Made by a program: the position numbers and the translations under genes
Shown: piece by piece, positions 52,433-61,248 of the stretch
How positions within the stretch are numbered: position 1 is the first letter of the stretch
Layout: every line of letters starts with the position of its first letter
From: Burkholderia sp. SRS-46
GTDB lineage: Bacteria > Pseudomonadota > Gammaproteobacteria > Burkholderiales > Burkholderiaceae
DNA length: 64,000 nt
Direction: 5' to 3'
NCBI RefSeq assembly: GCF_004343775.1
Contig: NZ_PTXL01000009.1
Coordinates: forward strand, 62,001 to 126,000
The notes under the pieces: generated by a model
The model's input: only the letters and a program-made list of their open reading frames with translations
Database searches by the model: none
What the model was told of the DNA's origin: nothing

Positions 52433-53512
52433 TTAGAAATATTTTCGGATGCCCAGCACACCGCCGAACGATGTGCCTCGCCCCTCGTAAGGCGCACCGA
52501 TCATCGACAAGCCGGTGTTCATTGCGCCGTGGTTATTTACTATCCCGGCCTGCGCGTAAAGTGTTGTCGACTTAGACAAGTAGTAATCCATACCAATTGC
52601 GCTAAGAATCGAATGGTTAGTGGTGTGATTGCGGTCGCTCGTCAGCCATACGCCGCCATTGATATCAAGCGTTGGCAGCACGAACCATTCGACCCCGCCG
52701 CCATAGACATGCTTATTGAATGAACCGGCAACCTTGTAATTCACGAACGACGCTTTCGCGGTGAGCGAACCGAACTGGTACCCGACGCCGAGCATGCGCC
52801 CGTTAAATTCGACATTGGTCGGAACCGGCGTGCTGCTCGCTCCGCCGGCATTCCCGCTGTAAAGCGCCGCGTTCAGTGTGAGACCGCCAAGGTGGTAGCG
52901 AACGCTCGCGGAATATTGCCGGCCCGCGCTGAAGTCGCCGGGCGTCCCGCCAAACGCGATCAATGCGCTCACGTTGAATCCGGCAATCGTCGGGCTAGTG
53001 TACGACACCGAGTTAGGGTTGAAGACGCCCGTCGCGAACACGCTATCAACATAGTGGATCGCTTGGCTGCCGAACAGAGAAAGACTGCGTGGATCGGCAT
53101 CGTATACGGCAAGAAAAAATGGCGAAAACTGCAAGCCCATCTTGAGCTCGCCAGCAGAGCTGGCAAGCGATACCCATGCCTCGCAACCAAACAGGTTGCC
53201 GTTGCAGTGGAGCAGCCCGCCATTCGTCGCGCTGATCCCGCTCTGTAGCCGGAATTTCGCATGGACACCGCCGCCCAGGTCCTCCATCCCGGTCAGACCG
53301 AACTGCGAATAGTAGCCCCCGCCGTCAATCATCGAAATTTGCTTCCCGGCATTCAAGCCGGTGACGGGATCGAGCGTCTTGTTGGTATACAGAATCGCGA
53401 CATCGATCACGCCGAACAGCGTGACGCTGCTCTGGGCATGCGCGGGCCCGCAAGCGGCGGTTGCCAGTAGGCAGCCGACAAGTCCCAGCCCACCCTTCCT
53501 TTTCACTGACAT
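52433..53512 (-). CDS. Gram-negative trimeric porin of the catabolic island
   Basis: A 359-residue porin with a signal peptide ending PAHAQ, first strand SSVTLFGVIDVAILYTNK, the loop-3 region and a terminal GVLGIRKYF. It is a Burkholderia OpcP-like porin. As the most downstream large gene of the island, it probably admits the aromatic substrate through the outer membrane. GGAGA lies 5 bp before the ATG. Confidence 0.9.
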   Translation of the reverse strand: MSVKRKGGLGLVGCLLATAACGPAHAQSSVTLFGVIDVAILYTNKTLDPVTGLNAGKQISMIDGGGYYSQFGLTGMEDLGGGVHAKFRLQSGISATNGGLLHCNGNLFGCEAWVSLASSAGELKMGLQFSPFFLAVYDADPRSLSLFGSQAIHYVDSVFATGVFNPNSVSYTSPTIAGFNVSALIAFGGTPGDFSAGRQYSASVRYHLGGLTLNAALYSGNAGGASSTPVPTNVEFNGRMLGVGYQFGSLTAKASFVNYKVAGSFNKHVYGGGVEWFVLPTLDINGGVWLTSDRNHTTNHSILSAIGMDYYLSKSTTLYAQAGIVNNHGAMNTGLSMIGAPYEGRGTSFGGVLGIRKYF

Positions 53513-53665
53513 TGTTGTCTCCGTTACCCACCGCACGAAGTGCGGCAATCTTTTTGTTATCGTCCCCGCGCGGGATCGCCGCGCGATTTGCAACAAGTCG
53601 CCTTCGTCGCCGGCGAGCCGTCAAGCGTGCATGACCTACGGCAGGACATCTCCGTCGGCATCGTC

Positions 53666-54115
53666 TCAATACCGACGCACGTGATCAGCTACAAGCCACG
53701 GGTATCGGCCCGTGTCCGCGCCTGCATAGTCCGGATCCAGATAGATGTGGCAGCGATGGATCCGGAAGTCGCGAATCTCGAATACGTCGCACCAACGGCC
53801 GGCATGCGTCGCGCCGGCCCGCCACTGAGCACCGCTTTTCAGCTTGCCGCTCGAAAGCCCCTCGACGCACACGAGATCGCCTTGCTGGATGAAATTCAAG
53901 TACGAGGTTTCGTGCGCCACGCTGTCGATAATCGCCATGAGATCGGAAAACAACTGCTCGATCTCCGGCTTGCCTCGCGCGACCCCCCATTTCGGGAAGT
54001 ACACTTCTGCATTTTCATCGAACAACTCGAGGAAATTTTCACCGCGATCGAGCCGCTTGAAGTACTCGATAGCCACGGCCTTCCTCTGCTCGTCATTCAT
54101 CGAATTAATCTCCAT
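53666..54115 (-). CDS. NTF2/SnoaL-like protein
   Basis: This 149-residue protein has the cone-shaped NTF2 fold pattern: KAVAIEYFKRLDRGENFLELFDENAEVYFPKWGVARGK, then VAHETSYLNFIQQGDLVCVEG and DVFEIRDFRIHRCHIYLDPDYAG. Members are isomerases, cyclases, hydrolases or dehydratases of small hydrophobic or aromatic molecules. AAGGAG lies 8 bp before the ATG. Its place between porin and MFS transporter suggests an early step on the imported compound; no catalytic residue can be named. Confidence 0.82.
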   Translation of the reverse strand: MEINSMNDEQRKAVAIEYFKRLDRGENFLELFDENAEVYFPKWGVARGKPEIEQLFSDLMAIIDSVAHETSYLNFIQQGDLVCVEGLSSGKLKSGAQWRAGATHAGRWCDVFEIRDFRIHRCHIYLDPDYAGADTGRYPWLVADHVRRY

Positions 54116-54520
54116 CTCTCACTCCTTTCATGCACATGATCGTGCGAATTCAAATTTACATATGGACTACGAAATAACCAACTATGATATCGACGTCGAA
54201 TTCTCGATTGCTACTCCGATGCCGGGAAGACCGTTACGAGTCTGCGGACGACACGAACCGGGGCTTACCAAGTGGACGTTTCAAAAAAAATGTCCCGTCT
54301 TCACGCTTGTGCCTTAACCAATCTCTCGCTCTGACTTATGGGTATTCTTCAATATCGACTTTCCATGTTCGGCCGGGACCGCCCAAGCTACCCCCCTCGC
54401 CAAAACATGAGAAGAGATGCCGGCTACGCGGCTCATTGAGCGAGACAAGCATCTCGAACCACGATGAAGCCGCAGCAGAGAAGTTCCTATGAATATGGAA
54501 GGGTCTGCCGTTCATGGGGA
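54116..54520. other. Gap of about 400 bp; possible small coupled ORF
   Basis: A 62-codon frame at 54336-54524 (minus, starting MIPMNGRPFHIHRNFSAAAS) overlaps the MFS stop codon by ATGA. That is the pattern of a coupled downstream gene, and it contains FSCFGEGGSLGGPGRTWKVDIEEYP. It matches no family that I recognise. The remainder is non-coding and AT-richer than average. Confidence 0.4.
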
Positions 54521-55774
54521 TCATGGCACCGTGGAAACGGCGCCTTGCTGCGCAAGCCGCACAGGTGCGGTTTCTCTTAACGACAGTGCAATAACGAGTC
54601 CGATCATCAGCGCACCCATGCCCAGTTGCATAATGTGCTGGATGCCGAAATGCTTCGCGACATAACCCGCAACCGATGGGGCCACGCCGCCACCGAATAC
54701 CTCACCGACACCGATGACAAGACCGGATGCGGTTGTCATCAGCTTTGCGGGGACTGCCTCCGCACTAATCGGGCCGACCGTCAGCGTAATCAAGCTGAAG
54801 ACGAAGAAGATCGTTGCCAACAGACAAAGGAACAACCGTGTCGGATCTGCACCGGTTCGCGCCAGCGCCCACAACGCCACGAATGCACCGACTACCGAGA
54901 TAACCATCACGGGCTTTCGGCCGAGCCGATCTGACAACGCCGGCATGATTAGTCCGCCCAGGGTGCCACCCACGCCGATCGCCGACAACACGAATCCCAT
55001 CTGTTCAAGCGTCATGTGCAGATAGTCGGTAAGATAATTCGGCATCAACGCGCTCAGCACAATCAGGCAAGTCAGCCAGCAGAACATCCCGACGATGTTG
55101 AGTGGCACATTGCGGTAACGCAGCACCTCGTGCCACGGGTGGCTCGCTGCATCATGGATTTCCGTGTGCTCCGCGGCGGCCGTCGCGCTGGTATCACGCA
55201 GGATCTTCCAGGTCAGCGCGGACAGTGCGAGCCCCGGTAGCGCGACTATCGCGAAGATCCAGTGCCACGGAATGAAATTGAGTAGCTGGGTGACGAAGAT
55301 CGGCGCGATGCCGAGCCCGAGAAGCGGCAGCGCTGCTTGCTGAATCCCAATGTTGAGCCCGTGCCGAGTCGGTTTCGATGCATCAAGCGTTGCTGTAATG
55401 CTAGGGGGCGTATAGGCTCCCTCGGCAAAGCCCATCGCCGCGCGAATAAACATCAGGCTGCCGACGCCCCACGCCAGACCGCTCGCACAGGCCAGAACCG
55501 AAAATGCAAGCATCGCGGGGATGATGACTTTACGATGTCCGAAGCGATCCGACAGATTGCCGGCAAACATTGCGGAAAAGCCCCACGCGATGGACAAGGC
55601 GGCTGTAATGTGCCCAAGATCCTGGTAATCGAGATGCAGGTCACGCATCATCACTGGAAAGAGTGGCATGATCATGAACCGATCAATGCCGACCAGTCCG
55701 AAGCCGAGCGACAGCAGTGTCACGATCCTCCATTCGTATGCGGTATCCCAGTCAGGGTTTAGCCCATTTTTCAT
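54521..55774 (-). CDS. MFS transporter, probable aromatic-compound uptake
   Basis: A 417-residue, 12-helix MFS protein. LSDRFGHRKVIIPAM is the signature loop between helices 2 and 3 and LSDRLGRKPVMVIS repeats it in the second half. The N-terminal YEWRIVTLLSLGFGLVGIDRFMIMPLFPVMM resembles transporters of aromatic acids and sugar acids. The start MKNG (GGAGA 7 bp upstream) is preferred to METSE at 55789. Its place in a hydroxyquinol cluster suggests it imports the parent phenolic compound. Confidence 0.88.
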   Translation of the reverse strand: MKNGLNPDWDTAYEWRIVTLLSLGFGLVGIDRFMIMPLFPVMMRDLHLDYQDLGHITAALSIAWGFSAMFAGNLSDRFGHRKVIIPAMLAFSVLACASGLAWGVGSLMFIRAAMGFAEGAYTPPSITATLDASKPTRHGLNIGIQQAALPLLGLGIAPIFVTQLLNFIPWHWIFAIVALPGLALSALTWKILRDTSATAAAEHTEIHDAASHPWHEVLRYRNVPLNIVGMFCWLTCLIVLSALMPNYLTDYLHMTLEQMGFVLSAIGVGGTLGGLIMPALSDRLGRKPVMVISVVGAFVALWALARTGADPTRLFLCLLATIFFVFSLITLTVGPISAEAVPAKLMTTASGLVIGVGEVFGGGVAPSVAGYVAKHFGIQHIMQLGMGALMIGLVIALSLRETAPVRLAQQGAVSTVP

Positions 55775-56182
55775 TTCGCTTGTCTCCATTCATTGAGTTT
55801 TCTCACGCCGGTGTCAGGCTCGCAAACCGTCAGGATCGGAAATTTGACGGCAGTCCCGTCGTCGGCAGGTCATGCGGAACCGGTGAACGCGTTGGCAAGG
55901 AGACAGCCGGTGTACGGTGAGCTACGTCGTCTCACGTTCCTTCCGTTCCTTCCGTTCCTTCCGGACCCAACACCCTGTTGATGTTCAGCCGAGCGCCGCT
56001 GTTTGGACGACGGCAAATCCCATCGATGTACTTCATCATCCGCTTGAAACGCCAGTATTGAGGAGGCGTGCGCGAGCCGATCCATTTCCGATTTCAAAAC
56101 AGACAATTCGAATAACTTACTGTTATTGAAATTATTCACGAATTCGGCGACGCCCTCCTTGCCCATGCGCCAGACCGGCATA
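55775..56182. other. Gap of about 400 bp with a small tandem repeat
   Basis: CGTTCCTTC is repeated three times head-to-tail at 55935-55961. No gene is supported on either strand. The gap separates the maleylacetate reductase operon from the MFS gene and should contain the promoter of the MFS gene. Confidence 0.5.
55935..55961. repeat. Three tandem copies of a 9-bp unit
   Basis: CGTTCCTTC x3. Too short for a CRISPR or a typed satellite; it could change copy number by slippage upstream of the MFS gene. Confidence 0.6.
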
Positions 56183-57262
56183 TCAGGTCTTGTATATGCC
56201 AGGCGGCGCGCCATCGAATGCGTATTGCAGCAGCACCCGCAGTGCTTCGCGCTCGATCGGCCGCGGGTTCCAGTACGGATTCGCGACGGCGAGGTCGGCG
56301 GCACGATCGAGATCGATCTCTTTCATCCCGAGCACCTTCAGCGCAACCGGTGCGCCGTTGTCGCGCGCAAGCTCGTAGAGGCCACGCGCAGCATCGTCCG
56401 CACCAATCGCACGTGCGATGCGGCCCATCGCGTCGGGCGCATAGGCGGAGTTGTACGCAAGCGCATGCGGCAGCACGACGGTATGCGTCTGCGCATGCGG
56501 CAGGTTGAAGCTACCGCCGAGCGTGTGGCACAGCTTGTGATGAAGCGCCATGCCGACATTGCCGAGAACCATCCCGCACAGCCATGCACCGTACAGCGCT
56601 TCACTGCGCGCCCGCAGGTCGCCACCGTCGCGCCGCACGTCCGGCAGCCCCTTCGCCAGCGCGCGGATGCCCTCTTCCGCGATCAGGCTCATCACGGGAT
56701 TGGCATTGTTCGCGTACAACCCTTCGGCCGCGTGCGCGATCGCATTGATGCCGCTCGCCACCGCCAGCTCGACGGGCAACGTCACGGTCAGTTCCGGATC
56801 GTAGATCACGGTCTTCGGCAGCACGCGCATATCCGTACCTGTGCGTTTGATGCCGTCGTCGGTGACGCCGTAAATCGGCGTCATTTCGCTGCCCGCATAG
56901 GTCGTCGGAATCGCGAGGATCGGCAAGCTGCTTTCAAGTGCAATTGCCTTGCCAAGACCGATCGTCGAGCCGCCGCCAATCGCGATCGCGCAGTCCGCAC
57001 CGCACGAACTCGCAAATGCGCGCGCGTCTCGGGCAATCTCCAGCGGGACATGCATCGTGGCGCGGTCATAGATTCCGGCCCCTCGCGAGCCGAGACGGTC
57101 GATGACTTCCTGCGCGAGCGTGCGCTGCTCCGGTGTGCACAGCACGATCGCCCGTTCGGCGCCAAGTTCCACAACCTCTCGTTTCAGATGATGAAGGCTG
57201 CCCGCGCCGAATATCACGCGAGCAGGACTCGCCTGATAGATGAAATCCGCTTTGCTCTGCAT
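56183..57262 (-). CDS. Maleylacetate reductase
   Basis: This 359-residue iron-containing-ADH-family protein has IGGGSTIGLGKAIAL as the cofactor motif, IPTTYAGSEMTPIYGVT, and the metal-site region HAAEGLYANNANPVMS plus HHKLCHTLGGSFNLPHAQTHTVVLPH. These are features of maleylacetate reductases (TftE/ClcE type). It reduces maleylacetate to 3-oxoadipate with NAD(P)H. The ATG lies 10 bp after the Dabb gene, in one operon with the dioxygenase. Confidence 0.93.
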   Translation of the reverse strand: MQSKADFIYQASPARVIFGAGSLHHLKREVVELGAERAIVLCTPEQRTLAQEVIDRLGSRGAGIYDRATMHVPLEIARDARAFASSCGADCAIAIGGGSTIGLGKAIALESSLPILAIPTTYAGSEMTPIYGVTDDGIKRTGTDMRVLPKTVIYDPELTVTLPVELAVASGINAIAHAAEGLYANNANPVMSLIAEEGIRALAKGLPDVRRDGGDLRARSEALYGAWLCGMVLGNVGMALHHKLCHTLGGSFNLPHAQTHTVVLPHALAYNSAYAPDAMGRIARAIGADDAARGLYELARDNGAPVALKVLGMKEIDLDRAADLAVANPYWNPRPIEREALRVLLQYAFDGAPPGIYKT

Positions 57263-57272
57263 GCTGCCTCCG

Positions 57273-57575
57273 TCATTGCACGACGTAATCGACCTGGTGA
57301 CGCGCAATGCGCAAACCCGCGAGTTCATCGCGAACGCGCATGTGCTCGGGATGTGTCGTATAGCCATCCAGCGCTTCATGCGAATCAAATTCGGCGACGA
57401 GCACCAGATCGCACGCGTAGTCGACTTCGCTAAAATCGGCACCCACTTCCAGGTACGCCATTCCCGGGATGCGGCCGCGCAACCCCTCGAATGCGGCCTT
57501 CACGCGCGCGCTCGCGTGCCTGCGCTCTCGATCGGTTTCACCCGCTACCTTCCACATCACGATGTGCCGGATCAT
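57273..57575 (-). CDS. Dabb (stress-responsive A/B barrel) protein
   Basis: A 100-residue ferredoxin-fold protein: MIRHIVMWKVAGE, IPGMAYLEVGADFS, YACDLVLVAEFDSHEALDGYTTHPEHMRV. Dabb proteins include small dimeric cyclases and monooxygenase-like enzymes acting on aromatics. It overlaps the dioxygenase stop by ATGA and precedes maleylacetate reductase. In this pathway it might help isomerise or protect an unstable intermediate; its reaction is not predictable. Confidence 0.88.
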   Translation of the reverse strand: MIRHIVMWKVAGETDRERRHASARVKAAFEGLRGRIPGMAYLEVGADFSEVDYACDLVLVAEFDSHEALDGYTTHPEHMRVRDELAGLRIARHQVDYVVQ

Positions 57576-58447
57576 GCGTCGTCCCCCAACGCGTTCAGGA
57601 TGAAATCGAAGTCGAGCGTGTAATACGGTATGTCGACGCGTGAACCGTCAGGCGCCGTGCCAGGCGCGTGCCTTACCCAATCGGCGATGAGCGTCGAGCG
57701 AACGCCGAACACCGCGTCGGAATCGAGATAGCGGTCGCCGTCGCGGAAAACATGCGTGATCAGGCGTTCATAGCCAGCAGCCTGAATCATGAAATGCAGG
57801 TGCGCTGGCCGCCACGGATGACGGCCGAGCACTGCCAGGAGCGCACCCACCGGGCCGTCGTGCGGGATTGGATACGACTCGGCGAGGATCGAGCGAAACG
57901 CGAAGCGCCCGCCAGCATCCGTGCGCAGCTGGCCACGCGCTCGATGCGCGGCATTGCCGGCCGGCAGTTGTACGTCGTAATGCCCGTCCTGATCAGCCTG
58001 CCAGACTTCGAGCAGCGCATCTGCGACCGGTGTACCGTCGAGTGCACGCACATGCCCGCTGACGAAACACGGTTCACCGCACGCGCCGTTCGAGATGTCG
58101 TCGAACTTGTCGTACACAGGGCTGCCTTCAACGTAGAAAGGCCCAAACACTGTCGCCTCCGTGCATCCTTCCGGTCTTGCATGGTTTTGCGCGGTGACGA
58201 GAGTCGACAGGCCGAGTACGTCGGACAACAGGATGAACTCCTGACGCTTGTCGTCGGTGATGTGGCCAACTGCCGTCAGGAACTCAATCGCAGCCTGCCA
58301 TTCGGCTTCGGTCAGGTTCGTGTCGCGTACGAACGAATGCAGATGCTGAACGAGGCTCGTCATAATGGTGAGTAGCCGATCGTCACGACAGCCGCCTAGC
58401 GAAGCAATTACCGCCTGCGTAATCGTGTCTTCGTTCAGGTTGCGCAT
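57572..58447 (-). CDS. Intradiol ring-cleavage dioxygenase, hydroxyquinol 1,2-dioxygenase type
   Basis: This 291-residue protein has an N-terminal dimerisation domain (about 1-95) and the catalytic domain with the signature LEVWQADQDGHYD. The non-haem Fe(III) ligands appear as Tyr in VFGPFYVEGSPVY, Tyr in ESYPIPHDGPVG and His-x-His in RPAHLHFMIQ. Pairing with maleylacetate reductase points to hydroxyquinol rather than catechol, giving maleylacetate. GGAGA lies 9 bp before the ATG. Chlorocatechol 1,2-dioxygenase is a less likely alternative because no cycloisomerase or dienelactone hydrolase is present. Confidence 0.9.
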   Translation of the reverse strand: MRNLNEDTITQAVIASLGGCRDDRLLTIMTSLVQHLHSFVRDTNLTEAEWQAAIEFLTAVGHITDDKRQEFILLSDVLGLSTLVTAQNHARPEGCTEATVFGPFYVEGSPVYDKFDDISNGACGEPCFVSGHVRALDGTPVADALLEVWQADQDGHYDVQLPAGNAAHRARGQLRTDAGGRFAFRSILAESYPIPHDGPVGALLAVLGRHPWRPAHLHFMIQAAGYERLITHVFRDGDRYLDSDAVFGVRSTLIADWVRHAPGTAPDGSRVDIPYYTLDFDFILNALGDDA

Positions 58448-58468
58448 GTTCGTTGTCTCCGAGTGATA

Positions 58469-58482
58469 TTCAATCGATTGAA
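58469..58482. promoter_or_regulatory. Perfect palindrome in the dioxygenase operon leader
   Basis: TTCAATCGATTGAA, 21 bp upstream of the dioxygenase ATG. A repressor bound here would block the dioxygenase-Dabb-maleylacetate reductase operon. No further copy was noticed. Confidence 0.45.
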
Positions 58483-58645
58483 GGGGCGAGGCAGATTCAT
58501 TCCGCGGAAAGTGAAAAGGTACGTTCCCGAAACGGCCAGCACGCATGGAATACAGGTCGACAGGTGCCTGGATACGGAAGATCCGGTTGACGAATGCACG
58601 CGCGTGCTCCCCGGAGTTCGTCCCGCTCGCAGTTAACGACAGATG

Positions 58646-59236
58646 TCACGTTGAACGGGCAATGGCATCGGAAAGCAGACCGGGCCGACCAAGCAGCAGC
58701 CACATCCGGTCAAGATCTCCCTGCGCCCTGGCAGTTCGCACGGCAGTGCTCGAAATTCGATCGCCGAGTGCCTTTACATCGCGCTGGGTTTCAAGTTCAA
58801 ATCCGAACGCACGACCGGCCTCGGTCAGCATCGCACAATCACCCAGCCGCCTCGCACCGAAACGAAAGTCCTCGCCTACAAGAAGCCATTGCACGCTCAA
58901 ATTTCCCACGAGAACCCGTGATACGAACAGTTCAGCCGGCAAGTTGGCCATGTGGCTATTGAAGGGGCAAACATAGAGTCGGTCGATGCCGTATCGTTCC
59001 AGCAGGGCAGCCTTTTCGCTCAGCGTTGTGAGTCTTCTCGGCGCGATTTCGGGAAAAAGATATTCCCGAGGGTGTGGCTCGAACGTCAGTACGCATGCAG
59101 GCAGGCCTCTTGATTTCGCCTGGCGTTTCAACCTGTCTATCATTGCCTGATGGCCAAGATGAACGCCATCAAAGTTGCCAATCGTGAGCGCCAACGGTCC
59201 ATCCGGACATGTCGGCAACGTATCAACGATCTTCAT
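58646..59236 (-). CDS. Stand-alone FAD synthetase (RibF N-terminal domain only)
   Basis: A 196-residue protein matching the FMN-adenylyltransferase half of bifunctional RibF: TIGNFDGVHLGHQAMIDRL (HxGH nucleotidyl-transfer motif), VLTFEPHPREYL, VGEDFRFGARRLGD and ISSTAVRTARAQGD. Normal RibF is about 310 residues; here the chain ends at GRPGLLSDAIARST, where the riboflavin kinase domain would begin. The ATG has GGAG 7 bp upstream. It would convert FMN to FAD locally for the flavin enzymes of the island. The housekeeping ribF must lie elsewhere. Confidence 0.88.
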   Translation of the reverse strand: MKIVDTLPTCPDGPLALTIGNFDGVHLGHQAMIDRLKRQAKSRGLPACVLTFEPHPREYLFPEIAPRRLTTLSEKAALLERYGIDRLYVCPFNSHMANLPAELFVSRVLVGNLSVQWLLVGEDFRFGARRLGDCAMLTEAGRAFGFELETQRDVKALGDRISSTAVRTARAQGDLDRMWLLLGRPGLLSDAIARST

Positions 59237-59366
59237 AAGTTGCTCCAAGACCATCTTCAGGAATACTTCGGCGCCGAGACCGAAACCGAACCCGAGCTGC
59301 GGCAGCAATGCTTGAGCGCCGTTGCTTGCGTGAGGCGAGGCACCCGCCAAAATTCAGTTCATCGTG

Positions 59367-60281
59367 TTACGAGAGCGGAAAACTCACTTCCACCCAAAGT
59401 TTCTCGCCCTGCGGACGATTGCGTACGGCGAATTCATGCTGGTATTTGAATACGATTCCAGCCGCCGGCGACCACATGTATCGCAGTTGCGGCCCTATAG
59501 CGACCGCCTGTCCGCGAAAGCCACCGTCTGGAACTGGAGTGCCGTTCACGGTGTCGTCGGTAACCTGCTTCAGAAAATATCCTTGCAAACCGAGTTGAAC
59601 CTTGTTGTCCAACGAATAGCCGACGAGATAATCCAGGGTTCCAACCACGCCCGAGTGATAGTGTGTGGCCGAATTCGGAGCGTGTATCTCGACAAGCGCG
59701 GTTGACGAGACTTCCCACGCAGGCGCAGGAAACCATGTCACGCTTAGGTTCGGCATGAGCGCATAAGTGTTCAATCCGGTGTTGGCCACGCGGTTCACCG
59801 AATACACGCCACTGGGCACCGCAACATCAGTGGCAAGAAAGGCAAGGAACGTGTGTGACGGATTCGTGTAGCTGATCAGCCAGGGTTGCAGAATGATGTC
59901 CCCAAGTGCAGTCCGATTACCCGTTCCTCCGGGAGTGGTTACGTGCAGATGGAATACGGGGACAATCAAGCCACTGGAGACACTGAACGGGCCCAAAGTT
60001 GTGCCCCACGTATGGACGACTCTCGGCGCATCGACAAACGCATCGAGGTGAAACCCAGGAAGCAGATTTTGTCCGTGTGATCCAGCAAACTTGTTCGCAA
60101 GGTAATAGAGCGTGTAGTTATAGAATTGCGTGGCGCCAGGTGGGGGTAGCACGCCGTTGAGCACCGTATTGACTCCGACGGGGTAGCTGATCAGGCCATT
60201 CTCGGTCGCGCCTGCGTTGGTGTTCAGAAACGCCAGAATCGCCATCATCGAAGGCAGCAGTTTTCTAATGGAATTCAGCAT
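59367..60281 (-). CDS. Outer-membrane protein, MetA-pathway phenol-degradation type
   Basis: This 304-residue exported beta-barrel starts with a signal peptide (LLPSMMAILAFLNTNAGATENG). The body has YPVGVNTVLNGVLPPPGATQFYNYTLYY, ALGDIILQPWLISY, a strand pair DYLVGYSLDNKVQLGLQGYFLKQVTDD and a terminal LWVEVSFPLS. This is the pattern of the Phenol_MetA_deg/SphA-like family encoded in aromatic-degradation operons, where it probably aids uptake of hydrophobic substrates. The start is uncertain: ATG 60281 has GGAG too close, and ATG 60305 is an alternative. Confidence 0.82.
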   Translation of the reverse strand: MLNSIRKLLPSMMAILAFLNTNAGATENGLISYPVGVNTVLNGVLPPPGATQFYNYTLYYLANKFAGSHGQNLLPGFHLDAFVDAPRVVHTWGTTLGPFSVSSGLIVPVFHLHVTTPGGTGNRTALGDIILQPWLISYTNPSHTFLAFLATDVAVPSGVYSVNRVANTGLNTYALMPNLSVTWFPAPAWEVSSTALVEIHAPNSATHYHSGVVGTLDYLVGYSLDNKVQLGLQGYFLKQVTDDTVNGTPVPDGGFRGQAVAIGPQLRYMWSPAAGIVFKYQHEFAVRNRPQGEKLWVEVSFPLS

Positions 60282-60376
60282 CTCCACTCCATTTATACGT
60301 AGCATTACTAATATTTCAATCAGGTACGCGCCCACGTACCCGATATCCTGGCGCCCCATGATTCGCTGCGAGAAAG

Positions 60377-61201
60377 CTATTCGACGCGCAGGAAATCGCT
60401 CACTGCAGCCACTGTTTCGGAAAGCTTCTCCACTTGCGGAATGTGGCCGCAGGTATCGATGACAGCGGCTCTCGAATCCAGGAGTCGAGCCTGCCATTCG
60501 TCGACGTATCCGACCGGAACCAGCCTGTCTTCCCGCCCCCAGACCAGCAGGACCGGTTTAGTGATCCGATGCAGCCTTGCGCTCAGGCCTCGGTCAGGGA
60601 TAGGCCAGGCGAACTTCCCGGTACAGCCGAATGCCCAAACCCGCGCCGCAATGGCAGCGGCCGCCAAATTGGGATCTTCGGGCAGCGCAAGCATCGACTG
60701 TGCAGCCGGACTCGCCGGATCGTGGAACAGCAGTGACGGAAGTTCCTCTGACCGAACGGAGATCCAGTCCGCAACGGGCAAGTCTTCGCGCCACAGGCCA
60801 ATAGGATCCAGCAGCACGACCCGGGAGGCGAGGTTGGGAAAAGCCGCCGCGAGTTCTGCCGCGAGCATGCCGCCGAATGATTGGCCAATCAGTATGGGCT
60901 TAACGAGCCCCAAGGTGCGGACGACCTCCTCGTACACGAGTATGACGTCGCCAAGCGAGTTGACCGAGTGAATCGCATAGGGATCGCCAGCGCTCGTTCC
61001 AGGAAACTCGGGAGCGTAGACCGTGAAGTGTTCAGACAGCCAGGACAGAAATGGATCCCAGCCAAGTCCGGCCGACGGATGCAGGTAGACGACGGGTTGT
61101 CCTGTACCGGCGACCTTTACGCGCATGTTGATACGACCACCCCACACTCGCAGCGTGCGTTCGGTGATGTCCGGACTCGCGGCCCGGGTTGGCATATTCA
61201 T
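60377..61201 (-). CDS. Alpha/beta hydrolase of the catabolic island
   Basis: This 274-residue cytoplasmic hydrolase has a nucleophile elbow GQSFGG (Ser108), the acid in WGREDRLVP and His in CGHIPQVEKL. It resembles carbon-carbon or ester hydrolases of aromatic pathways (HPSAGLGWDPFLSWLSEHFTV, VLLDPIGLWRED). GGAG lies 9 bp before the ATG. Located directly after the LLM monooxygenase gene, it may cleave an ester or lactone made by oxygen insertion; this is inference. Confidence 0.88.
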   Translation of the reverse strand: MNMPTRAASPDITERTLRVWGGRINMRVKVAGTGQPVVYLHPSAGLGWDPFLSWLSEHFTVYAPEFPGTSAGDPYAIHSVNSLGDVILVYEEVVRTLGLVKPILIGQSFGGMLAAELAAAFPNLASRVVLLDPIGLWREDLPVADWISVRSEELPSLLFHDPASPAAQSMLALPEDPNLAAAAIAARVWAFGCTGKFAWPIPDRGLSARLHRITKPVLLVWGREDRLVPVGYVDEWQARLLDSRAAVIDTCGHIPQVEKLSETVAAVSDFLRVE

Positions 61202-61248
61202 GGAACAGTCTCCTTTTGACATGTGAGCACTAAGGCAAACTCGTGACC

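Noticed and set aside
55935..55961. Tandem 9-bp repeats considered as a CRISPR start
   Set aside because: The units are contiguous without spacers and there are only three copies; no cas genes are nearby.
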